A DNA stretch of 64,000 nt. Source: Punctularia strigosozonata HHB-11173 SS5 (lineage: Eukaryota > Basidiomycota > Agaricomycetes > Corticiales > Punctulariaceae). Location of the stretch: positions 529,894-593,893 of the forward strand of contig NW_006767442.1 in assembly GCF_000264995.1 (NCBI RefSeq), read 5' to 3'. Positions 55,721-64,000 of the stretch are shown here, piece by piece; the stretch's first letter is position 1, and each line of letters opens with the position of its first letter. The position numbers and the translations under genes are program-made. The notes beneath the pieces were generated by a model. The model was given only the letters and a program-made list of their open reading frames with translations. It was not told where the DNA came from and ran no database searches.

Positions 55721-57234
55721 CACCGACCAATCACGAACTATCGCGCCTGCGTCCTTCCTTGTCTGCTACAGCTGCAGCTCCACAACGCCCGAAGGCGTGT
55801 CCAACTTCGTCAAAGCGTCAGAAGACACAGTCCACGGTTGCCTTACAGTCCGAGAATACTGAAGAGCCATCCGGGGCTGCCCTGTGGCGCAAGCGAACGG
55901 CACCGGCGACGACCAGAGCCAGGCGGTAGGCAACACGGGACATTCAACTTGATGTTCAAGCTTTGGTGGATAGTACTCAATGTAGCACCCAGCGTGTAGC
56001 CTCTGTGCCCTTAATCCAGACTTCCTGGTAGCATCTTGGCTACGCAATGTGCCCGTGTGCGTGTAAGGATGAGTGCGCTGGCAAACAGTGATGGCGAGCG
56101 CTCGGGCGCAATCGATTCCCAATTTGGAACAGCCGTGCGACTGGCGGGGTCAATGTACACTGCTAGGATGCAGGCTGTATACATAACCAACGAAATGGGT
56201 GATACGAGTGGGTGAGAGTCCGTGAACTGCGTGTGGTTTAAATCGGACATGTACTGGGCGAAAATCATCCATCTGACTTCACCCACACCCTGGGATGTGT
56301 CCCCCAGGATGTGGGTGAATCCAATCCATCCTGATGGTCGGTAGACCCCATCTTATGGGTAAACCCGTGGTTGAATATCACCCACACCGAGTAGCACAGT
56401 GGCTCACGGGGACCGTGGATGCACTGTGTGCACGTATTGGCGTGCGGTGCGGCAACCGGTTGTTCCGCTATTGGGACCCGGAAATATACCTACCTACCAG
56501 TTGGGCTCCCACGCAGAGAGCGCACGCGGCGGCGAGGTAGGATCTGCGCGTGTGAATAGGGCTGAATAGGGGCACCCCTCAGCTCGCGTCCCGATCTCGT
56601 CTCCATCCTGCTTGTATTCATCGTCAATTGTACACACCACCCGTTCCAAGTCACCTTGTCTGGGCTTCGAGAGCCTTGGGATTTGAAGCTTAAGGCAACA
56701 GGCCGTCGGTGATGGAGGGATCGATTTTCACAGCCCTGGGCGCGATCGACCATACTGCCATTCCGTTGGGATCTATGCGGACAACATGCCGTAGCGCAGC
56801 ATAGTACTCGTTTCGCCATAACGACAATCCGGCGACCAGTCAACACTCTATCCTTGGATTATTCTGGGTCGCGGGCGCTGTGGCGAGATCGGTACTAGAG
56901 TGTCGCAGCTTACCTCTGTCTGTGGTCCACTCCTTTCTTCCTCGCCGAACTCACTCCCACTTCACTCGCAAGCAGGTCTGGAGCCACTGTGTGCGCCCTG
57001 ACTGTGACATCGTCCGACGTTATCTAGGTATGCCACATGTACTCCGAATCTCCCCACTCTTTCATCTGATCCGCCTTGTACTAGATTGCCGGCTCGTCCT
57101 CCATTCCAAATCACCGTCTAGAGAACGCTCTAGGATTTCCGCTCTGTTTGACGACATCTCGAGAAGGCTGTTGTTCCTCGATCGTTCAAGGCGTCCTCGC
57201 ACAGCTATCCATCCCTGGCGGAACCTTCAAACTC
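55721..57234. other. Intergenic region with repeat patch, no intact gene
   Basis: Between the GMC relic and membrane gene C. Besides the repeat patch (56190-56400) no coding signal is seen. An upstream exon of gene C may lie around 56880-57030. Confidence 0.35.
56190..56400. repeat. Patch of GGGTGA/TCACCC motifs, copy 2
   Basis: Motifs such as ATGGGTGATACGAG, TCACCCACACC, GTGGGTGAATCC and ATCACCCACACC recur at least six times in about 200 bp. With the patch at 53866-54053 it brackets the GMC relic. Confidence 0.5.
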
Positions 57235-58092
57235 ATGACAACGATAGGACTAGTGCTACGCCAGGTCGCCAACGATAGGAGGGACAACGACGCACTTACG
57301 ACAACGATTACTTCAGACATTGATGCAATCACGACAGTGACGATCAGCGGCAGCGAAGCGATCACGACTCTGACGGTATTCAGTGCAGACGGCGAACCGG
57401 TTACCGCAGAGCTGACCCTGTCAGTGGGTGATACCGCGCTACCAAACCCGAGTGCATACACTGGCACATCTCTTACCACACCTTTGACAAGCTCGGTTCC
57501 ATCTGCTACCAATGCCGCCGGGAGTGCGAGTCGGCACGCACTGCCGTTGAAGCCAGCCGTGCCCATTGTATGTGGTGTCATAGGAGCCTTAATCATTGTC
57601 CTCGTGATCGCACTCCTTGCTTTACGGAGGAGCATACACCGCCTTGAGCGGAATCTGTCCGCTATAGTACACGGCTGCGCAACAGCACTCCCGCCAACGG
57701 AGATCAGCGCGTCAGAATGGGACTCCCCCCCTCATGAAGGGAATATTTACGACATACCGACTCAGTCCCTTTCCCCCAGATCCACTCCTACGCAAAACCC
57801 TCAAGCTCCTGATGACCTAAGACTTGCCGTCAAGTCAGCGCCCAAGGAGTCGCAGACCGAAAATCCGGAGCAAGCCGTCATCTACAGCCCTATCGCCGTT
57901 GCAGATCCATTTTCGACGTCGCGTCAGCTCATCGTGAATGGAACGCAGGATTTGGAAGGCACCCCGCTCGGGGTGCTGGCGCGGGAGGTCGAGCTTGTTT
58001 CTGCTGCGCGTACTACAGAGGAAGAGGATCAATGGCCGCCGCCGTCCTATCTGGAGGCTGTGGGCTGGAGTGCTGCCCCTAATCCCTTGTGA
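57235..58092 (+). CDS. Single-pass membrane protein C with PPSY tail
   Basis: Coding is clear from about 57200 to the stop at 58092. The ATG at 57235 (MTTIGLVLRQ) was chosen, but an acceptor (CGCACAG) just upstream could join an earlier exon, so the N-terminus is open. The external part is Thr-rich (DALTTTITSDIDAITTVTI, TTLTVFSADG). The TM helix is VPIVCGVIGALIIVLVIALLAL, followed by RRSIHRLER. A Ser/Pro/Glu-rich tail of about 150 residues includes GNIYDIPTQSLSP and ends ARTTEEEDQWPPPSYLEAVGW then SAAPNPL. The segment from ART to EAV is nearly the same as in protein D (SRTSAEEDDEQPPPSYIEAV), although TM and ectodomain differ. It carries a PPSY WW-binding motif. Confidence 0.75.
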   Translation: MTTIGLVLRQVANDRRDNDALTTTITSDIDAITTVTISGSEAITTLTVFSADGEPVTAELTLSVGDTALPNPSAYTGTSLTTPLTSSVPSATNAAGSASRHALPLKPAVPIVCGVIGALIIVLVIALLALRRSIHRLERNLSAIVHGCATALPPTEISASEWDSPPHEGNIYDIPTQSLSPRSTPTQNPQAPDDLRLAVKSAPKESQTENPEQAVIYSPIAVADPFSTSRQLIVNGTQDLEGTPLGVLAREVELVSAARTTEEEDQWPPPSYLEAVGWSAAPNPL

Positions 58093-58771
58093 AGGTCTCT
58101 AATATAAACGGCACCGATCGCCCGATGCAATTCTCGTGGCATAGTCCATAAGCGTGAAGCCTCAAACTCGGGATTCCGCAAACGAAGCCATCAGTGCCAC
58201 GTCTGTCGTTTCTCTTGTGTGTGTAGCTCTGAATTCTGTTTTCTCGATGCCGATCTGGGTTAATTGACAGTCGACAATCTATTTACTTGCAGCTGGGTAA
58301 CGTTTCTGCCACCTCTGATATTTGCTGTGCAACCACAGGGGGTAAGTTGAGGCTGAGGGTGAGCATGCATCCCACTGATATATTATCACGATCTGAATAT
58401 ATATATAGATGAGACATTGCAGTACGATATATAGATTGCTTTACGATCAGAACATCAACTTCGAACCAGATAGCTTGCTCTGGGCCAGCGATACGCACTG
58501 CCTATATCTATCTTCGCTGCAGGGTGATGTTCGCAAGTTGATCATCGTGGTCCTCAAATGTCGATCCAGGCCAAAGTAAACTGGTCGATCGTGTCTCAGT
58601 ATCTGCCCCCTCTCTGGCTGGTCCATCTCCTGTCCGTCGCTGAACATCTGCTCATTATACATACATTACGCTCGGCTGGGCTCGCCAAGACTTGACTGCC
58701 TCAGGTATATCCTCCTACCTTCGTCCACCACTTCCATCAATCGATGCTCAACGTTGTTTTAGACCTTTGCT
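58093..58771. other. Intergenic; promoter region of gene D homologous to that of gene B
   Basis: The stretch from about 58450 to 58540 resembles 52278-52360 upstream of gene B (shared words such as GATACGCACTGCC against AATACGCACCGCC, and TCTATCTTCGCTGCA against TCTATCTTTGCTGCA). The order and spacing relative to the following gene are kept. Confidence 0.55.
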
Positions 58772-59797
58772 ATGAATACTCCAGCCCCGCAGGCCGGAGA
58801 AGCTATCGCCACCTCGGTCACCACTGTCACTTCCCTAACAACAGACGCTCGAGTCGAACTCACCACCGACACGGTCGCTTTCACTATTTTCTCCACATTC
58901 CCGTCCCCCGCGGTAACCACTTCTCGCTTCACCGAAGGACGGCATGCAGAACTCACAACTTCGCTCGGGAAGGAGTCCGTGTCTACCGAAATCCCAGCGT
59001 CTACAGCCGCTAAGGCTTCAATGACCACCACATCTACCACAACCGCCTCACTCGTCCTCGTTGCGACGTCTGCCGAGACTTCCTCAACCATCTCTACTAT
59101 GGTATCTCCCGGGACTGCCTCAGTCATCCCCACTGCGATTTCAACGATTACGTCGTCCGCTTCCACCGTCCCGGGCCCATCCTCTGTTCATACTATCGAT
59201 GGCAATCGTGAAGGGCAGCAAATGATAGACGCAGGCATAATCGCAGGCGGGGTTGCGGGAGGCTTCATTATCTTTCTCTCGTTGGTCATAGCATTCCGCA
59301 GGTACAGGAAGCGAAGGATGTCGCAGACACTGTCCAGAAGGCGCAGCGGACCGCCTGGGGACGACCGCCCTCATCCGTTACCACTCCCCGCCACGGCCTG
59401 GAGCGCTCCGGAGAGAGCGCGCAGATGCTCTCGCAAACGGTCCCTGTTCACCGCCCCCATTTGCGCGCTCAGTCGCAGGCTGAGTGCCGCCCGAAACGCT
59501 CCCAGTGGCGCTCAGCGAGCCGAACGTCCTCCCGACAAAGCGTCCCTCGCACCCCCGGAAAATGCGCCGCGTACCAGTATACGAAGCGCTGTCTCAATGC
59601 TACTCTCGTTGTTCCAGCGGTCGAGCGAAGATCGTGACAGCGCGCGGGACCTGGATCCGGCTCTGATCGAGGCGCTGCAGCGCACGGTCGAGCGTTACCA
59701 TGCGTCACGCACTTCGGCGGAAGAGGACGACGAGCAGCCTCCTCCATCCTATATAGAGGCCGTCAGTCGGCGCGTCTCTTCGCAGTTTTCCTCGTGA
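58772..59797 (+). CDS. Single-pass membrane protein D with PPSY tail
   Basis: Single exon, 341 residues, ATG at 58772 (MNTPAPQAGEAIATSV). The external part is almost entirely Thr/Ser/Ala (TSVTTVTSLTT, TTTSTTTASLVLVATSAETSS), expected to be heavily O-glycosylated; there is no cleavable signal peptide. The TM helix is AGIIAGGVAGGFIIFLSLVIAF, then RRYRKRRMSQTLSRRRSGP. The tail is basic, then has a helical DPALIEALQRTVERYHASR and the PPxY motif in EDDEQPPPSYIEAVSRR. TM, RRYRKRR patch and the LIEALQ helix match protein B; the PPPSY surroundings match protein C. Confidence 0.83.
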   Translation: MNTPAPQAGEAIATSVTTVTSLTTDARVELTTDTVAFTIFSTFPSPAVTTSRFTEGRHAELTTSLGKESVSTEIPASTAAKASMTTTSTTTASLVLVATSAETSSTISTMVSPGTASVIPTAISTITSSASTVPGPSSVHTIDGNREGQQMIDAGIIAGGVAGGFIIFLSLVIAFRRYRKRRMSQTLSRRRSGPPGDDRPHPLPLPATAWSAPERARRCSRKRSLFTAPICALSRRLSAARNAPSGAQRAERPPDKASLAPPENAPRTSIRSAVSMLLSLFQRSSEDRDSARDLDPALIEALQRTVERYHASRTSAEEDDEQPPPSYIEAVSRRVSSQFSS

Positions 59798-59984
59798 AGG
59801 TATCGTTCTACATATGGTCTATCCCATCAGCTGTTGGGCGTAATGCTATCCATCATCCCCCGAATCAAAAGTGAGAGCAAATTCGACTGCATTGCAGATC
59901 CACATCGTACACATGTATGCACAAGCTTGACATCATCTAGATACCCATAGCAAGTATCCTCCACCTCATATCTCCGACTAGAAC

Positions 59985-60889
59985 TCAGGCGAAGACGTCG
60001 AGCGGCAGGCGGTTGACGAATCGCCGGAAGTTGCCGCTGTTCCCGCCCTTCTTCGCGCTGTTCTGCTTGTCGTTGCCGCCGGTCGAGGAGCCGGAGCCGG
60101 TGGAAACGGCAGTGGCGTCCGCGATGGCGGCGCCGTCGGTGTTGGTTGCATCGGCGGTGACGGCGACGTCGCCCGTGCCGGTTGCGTCAGCGGTGACGAC
60201 CACGGCCGTGGCCGTAGCGTCTCCGGCGGCGGCTGCGTCGGTAGCGGTCGCGTCGGCGTCGGCGTCGGTAGCTGTGTCGAGCGCAGCTGTGTCGAGCGCC
60301 GCGGTGTCGGTGACGTCCGTGGCGGCAGCGGTGTCCGTCGACGTCGAGTTGCTTAGCGCGGCGGCATCCGTGGCCGAGCTCGCGTCGGCGGTGACGGTGA
60401 CGGTCACCGTTACCGTGCTGGCGGTGCCTGCGCCGGTGAGGTCCGTCTAAGCAGGAGAGGGGAGCGTCAGTTAAGAGTCAATTTGGCAGAGGTGGAAAAA
60501 AACAACGCACGGAGTTGGAGGAGCTGGCAAGGCTGGTGACGTCCGAAGCCGCGGCGGTGTCGGTCGAGCTCGCGTCGGTGGCGGTAGCAAGCGCCGCGGC
60601 TGCGGTGTCCGTCGCGTTTGCGAGCGCAGCGGTGTCAGTGGCAAGCGCCGCCGCCGCGGTGTCCGTCGCGTTTGCGAGCGCGGCGGTGTCAGTGGCAAGC
60701 GCCGTGCTGTTGCCAGCAGCCGCGTTGTCGGCAGCGTTGCCCTTGTGCTTGTGGTGCCTCTGTGCACGGGGTCAGTCATGAGATATACAGGCGAAGAAGG
60801 TGTGAACGTACGACGTCGAGAGGGGCGGCGACCGCGGTGCCTGCGAAGGCAGCGAGCACGGAGAGGGTGATGACGCGAGGGAAGTACAT
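59985..60889 (-). CDS. Secreted Ala/Thr/Asp-rich repeat protein
   Basis: ATG 60889 opens the signal peptide MYFPRVITLSVLAAFAGTAVA. The mature start is APLDV; a first intron (GTACGT to TGCACAG, about 60810-60770) joins it to RHHKHKGNAADN. The second exon has two tandem 18-residue units (ALATDTAALANATDTAAA). A third exon, after an intron near 60450-60510, continues STVTVTVTVTADASS and long Ala/Thr/Asp runs, then GSGSSTGGNDKQNSAKKGGNSG and NFRRFVNRLPLDVFA at the C-terminus. No GPI-type hydrophobic tail. It may be a small secreted or wall-associated protein. PLDV occurs both at the mature N-terminus and five residues from the end. Confidence 0.75.
60605..60704 (-). repeat. Tandem 54-bp coding repeat
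   Basis: Two near-identical 54-bp units (starting at 60605 and 60659 on the plus strand; the second is incomplete) encode the 18-residue repeats of the secreted protein. Confidence 0.8.
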
Positions 60890-60956
60890 ATTGTGTTATG
60901 TAACGAGCGATGGAAGGCTTGGATAAAAAGGTGCTCTGCACGGGTGGATCGCAGGG

Positions 60957-61923
60957 GACAAAGATGCAGTCGAATAAGCTAGTTTCTCGAGCTCGGCTCT
61001 GGAGAAGTACGCTGGACGATCACAGATCGAAAAGTGACTAGAGACGAGGCTGGAGAGGAGGAGAGGAAGTAGGGGGATGACAAAGCCGGCTGAGCGGATT
61101 GTTGAGAAACCATCCGGAGCGCAGAGGGGCCAGTCTTATATACTGTTTGTCGACCATCCCCCATATCACGGTCGCCGAGTACAGATTGGCAAGTGAAGCG
61201 CCCCTCGTCGGGAGCCTGCGCGGCGTGCGGTGCAGGAGTGTTCTATATCAAGGCCAGCGCTCCACACTTTCCCGGCGCAGCGCTCCTGGCGAGGCGAGGG
61301 CGAACAAGGAGGGCACGGTCCCTAAAGATGCGCGAAGCCTCGCGAACGCGGCGAAGCTGGTGTGCGGGGTAGACACCGCGATGGGGGTGGTGACGCCATT
61401 CGGCCCCGTGCGGTTGCCATGGCCATCGTCCGGATATGGAAGGTGTTCAAGATCGTCGGCTTTGGCCCCGCGCCTCCTACCAGAGACGTCCCTTTGTTGC
61501 CTGCCACGATGTTTGACCCATGTTCGTTGCTAGACGAATTTCCCTCGGTCTGGCTAGCTTGCAGTACAGGACCGTGTATGCGCCACCGGCCAACTCCAAG
61601 CACGAGTAAAGCGCTCTTCAGCGGAGGGTCACAACTTGTCCCCAACTCCCGCCGATCCTATGCTAGCCAACTCAGGAAGGGCCGAGAGCGCCCATAACGA
61701 GCGCCAAGGTTAATCGAATGTGGTCGCAACTTCTGACGATCCCGACATGGGCCTAGTCACTTGTTCATCGTCCGCCCTGCTGACGTGCTACTGCTAGTCC
61801 CGTAAGCAACGCTCTATCGGCTCCGAAATTCTCTGGAAGAAGCAGAAGTCCGTGAAAGACTGGCCATCGTCGCGAGGAGTCGCACGTACGTACTTATTTT
61901 GGCGATCGCAAAGCTTCCCCAAC
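60957..61923. repeat. Exact duplicate, copy 1 (left of gap)
   Basis: These 967 bp reappear at 62182-63148 with a constant offset of 1225; every stretch I compared is identical. It begins GACAAAGATGCAGTCG and ends CTTCCCCAAC right at the gap. It contains the upstream region of the secreted protein gene and no recognised coding sequence. Confidence 0.9.
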
Positions 61924-62181
61924 NNNNNNNNNNNNNNNNNNNNNNNNNNNNNNNNNNNNNNNNNNNNNNNNNNNNNNNNNNNNNNNNNNNNNNNNNNNNN
62001 NNNNNNNNNNNNNNNNNNNNNNNNNNNNNNNNNNNNNNNNNNNNNNNNNNNNNNNNNNNNNNNNNNNNNNNNNNNNNNNNNNNNNNNNNNNNNNNNNNNN
62101 NNNNNNNNNNNNNNNNNNNNNNNNNNNNNNNNNNNNNNNNNNNNNNNNNNNNNNNNNNNNNNNNNNNNNNNNNNNNNNNNN
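61924..62181. other. Assembly gap (258 N)
   Basis: A run of N of about 258 positions separates the two copies of the 967-bp sequence. Confidence 0.99.
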
Positions 62182-63148
62182 GACAAAGATGCAGTCGAAT
62201 AAGCTAGTTTCTCGAGCTCGGCTCTGGAGAAGTACGCTGGACGATCACAGATCGAAAAGTGACTAGAGACGAGGCTGGAGAGGAGGAGAGGAAGTAGGGG
62301 GATGACAAAGCCGGCTGAGCGGATTGTTGAGAAACCATCCGGAGCGCAGAGGGGCCAGTCTTATATACTGTTTGTCGACCATCCCCCATATCACGGTCGC
62401 CGAGTACAGATTGGCAAGTGAAGCGCCCCTCGTCGGGAGCCTGCGCGGCGTGCGGTGCAGGAGTGTTCTATATCAAGGCCAGCGCTCCACACTTTCCCGG
62501 CGCAGCGCTCCTGGCGAGGCGAGGGCGAACAAGGAGGGCACGGTCCCTAAAGATGCGCGAAGCCTCGCGAACGCGGCGAAGCTGGTGTGCGGGGTAGACA
62601 CCGCGATGGGGGTGGTGACGCCATTCGGCCCCGTGCGGTTGCCATGGCCATCGTCCGGATATGGAAGGTGTTCAAGATCGTCGGCTTTGGCCCCGCGCCT
62701 CCTACCAGAGACGTCCCTTTGTTGCCTGCCACGATGTTTGACCCATGTTCGTTGCTAGACGAATTTCCCTCGGTCTGGCTAGCTTGCAGTACAGGACCGT
62801 GTATGCGCCACCGGCCAACTCCAAGCACGAGTAAAGCGCTCTTCAGCGGAGGGTCACAACTTGTCCCCAACTCCCGCCGATCCTATGCTAGCCAACTCAG
62901 GAAGGGCCGAGAGCGCCCATAACGAGCGCCAAGGTTAATCGAATGTGGTCGCAACTTCTGACGATCCCGACATGGGCCTAGTCACTTGTTCATCGTCCGC
63001 CCTGCTGACGTGCTACTGCTAGTCCCGTAAGCAACGCTCTATCGGCTCCGAAATTCTCTGGAAGAAGCAGAAGTCCGTGAAAGACTGGCCATCGTCGCGA
63101 GGAGTCGCACGTACGTACTTATTTTGGCGATCGCAAAGCTTCCCCAAC
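62182..63148. repeat. Exact duplicate, copy 2 (right of gap)
   Basis: Starts immediately after the N run with the same GACAAAGATGCAGTCG and is the same as copy 1 to its end; afterwards the sequence goes on into new DNA (TTTCCAGGTCG). Confidence 0.9.
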
Positions 63149-64000
63149 TTTCCAGGTCGTACCTACCTGTGCCCCGAGGCCATACACAGTCGGATGCGTC
63201 TAACAGTGGTTCTGATGCGGTCGATAGGCGTGTACGATGCTACGAAACTTGATGGAATATGAGTTAGGATCGCTGCGATCTCCCGTCGCGGTCGTGACGC
63301 ATATACATGGCACGCACGCGCTTCGAGTCCTTTCCTCCTGCACCGCGTTTCCTACTTTCAGTCGGCGACGCTTATGATGCATGATTGAAAGGACCGGGCG
63401 ACAATCGTCCCGAAGACTCCGATCATTCGGCAGTAAAAAGCAGTGGTGTCGCAGTGGAGGTTGATGCAGCAGCGCGCGCGCGCATATATCGCGCATGCAC
63501 TCTTAGCGCGATGAATATGCTGAGTGGTAGTCCTCGTCACATGATCGCACAGCGGAGAGAGCAGATATACAGACCATGGGAGAGAACGACGGCGACAGCA
63601 TGCCGGGACTGTACGAAACGAACTATGCCACATTGGATCGACCCTTGGCTTTGCCCTTCCAAGCATGGTGTACTCGAAGTCCAAGAGTGTTGACGACCAG
63701 CCGGATGCGAGTGTCAGAACAAGCAGATCACGAAGCCTAGAAGGGACAGGTCGAGGGTGCCGCAGACCAGCATTCCTTACTTGCAGACCGTAGTCCCCAA
63801 TCATGTGAGCGCCTCTTCATAATATCCGAATTGCACAGCAGAGAGCAAGGCAGCAAACACAACGTCGTGAATTATAGGGCAAGAACAACAGCAGCAACTA
63901 TCAACAGCAACACACGAGAGTACTAAACACAGAATACGGCAGGAACACAAGCACACATACACAGAGAACAACGGGGAGGCTCGGAGCGCGATGCTCATAC
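63149..64000. other. Right edge, no gene recognised
   Basis: A minus-strand frame at 63358-63804 (starting MIGDYGLQ) could be the start of a spliced gene, with a possible donor GTAAGG just after LQ, but I could not extend it or recognise a family. The last 200 bp are AC-rich. Confidence 0.3.

Noticed and set aside
61099-61697. Overlapping frames of 107-144 codons, seen again 1225 bp further right
   Set aside because: They recur only because the sequence is duplicated around the gap; no motif in any frame.
63358-63804. Minus-strand frame starting MIGDYGLQ
   Set aside because: Could be the first exon of a spliced gene, but no second exon or family could be recognised; left as unannotated edge.

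Overview
The window is a GC-rich, gene-dense stretch of a filamentous basidiomycete genome, most likely a wood-decay Agaricomycete of polypore type. The reasons are the many 45-65 nt GT-AG introns (often more than five per gene), a DUF6533 membrane protein, a PriB-like Zn2Cys6 regulator, an AA7-type flavin oxidase, a GMC oxidoreductase relic, and several Ser/Thr-rich single-pass membrane proteins. All gene models were joined by eye from conserved protein motifs and splice consensus. Exon borders are therefore inference unless stated.

Left part (1-14 kb): a signal-peptide protein cut by the window edge and a disordered unknown protein, both on the minus strand with look-alike TATA promoters; a compact four-exon SPC1 signal-peptidase subunit; a Kin1/MARK-type kinase with a C-terminal KA1 domain; a Rieske-DUF455 fusion; an Aa_trans amino-acid permease; a small MITE-like element; and a TauD/TfdA 2-oxoglutarate dioxygenase. 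Middle (14-31 kb): a ricin-B-type lectin, a PriB-like transcription factor, an F-box protein that overlaps tail-to-tail with LCMT1/Ppm1, an APH/ACAD10-11-type phosphotransferase ending in SKL, and mitochondrial Hsp70 (SSC1), which shares a 160-bp promoter containing a perfect heat-shock element with a JmjC protein. Then 31-44 kb: an F-box/ankyrin protein, a TMEM70-like mitochondrial protein, a cytochrome b5-FMN dehydrogenase ending in AKL, dynactin p25, the DUF6533 protein, and a bZIP factor with a hydrophobic segment after the zipper.

Right part (44-64 kb) is the accessory region. It has a 2.9-kb gene desert, the AA7 oxidase, and four single-pass membrane proteins whose cytosolic tails all end in a PPxY motif. 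Two of the four are clear segmental duplicates including their flanks. Between them lie a LINE relic, a broken GMC oxidoreductase and two patches rich in GGGTGA/TCACCC. Last come a secreted Ala/Thr/Asp-rich repeat protein and a 967-bp exact duplication on both sides of a 258-N gap, probably an assembly artefact.

Most genes from 1.7 to 44 kb are unrelated housekeeping genes. The PPxY-tailed membrane-protein cluster is the most system-like feature: the ectodomains differ but the tail module is shared, as expected if different surface sensors feed the same WW-domain partner (for example an Rsp5-type ubiquitin ligase). That role is inference.
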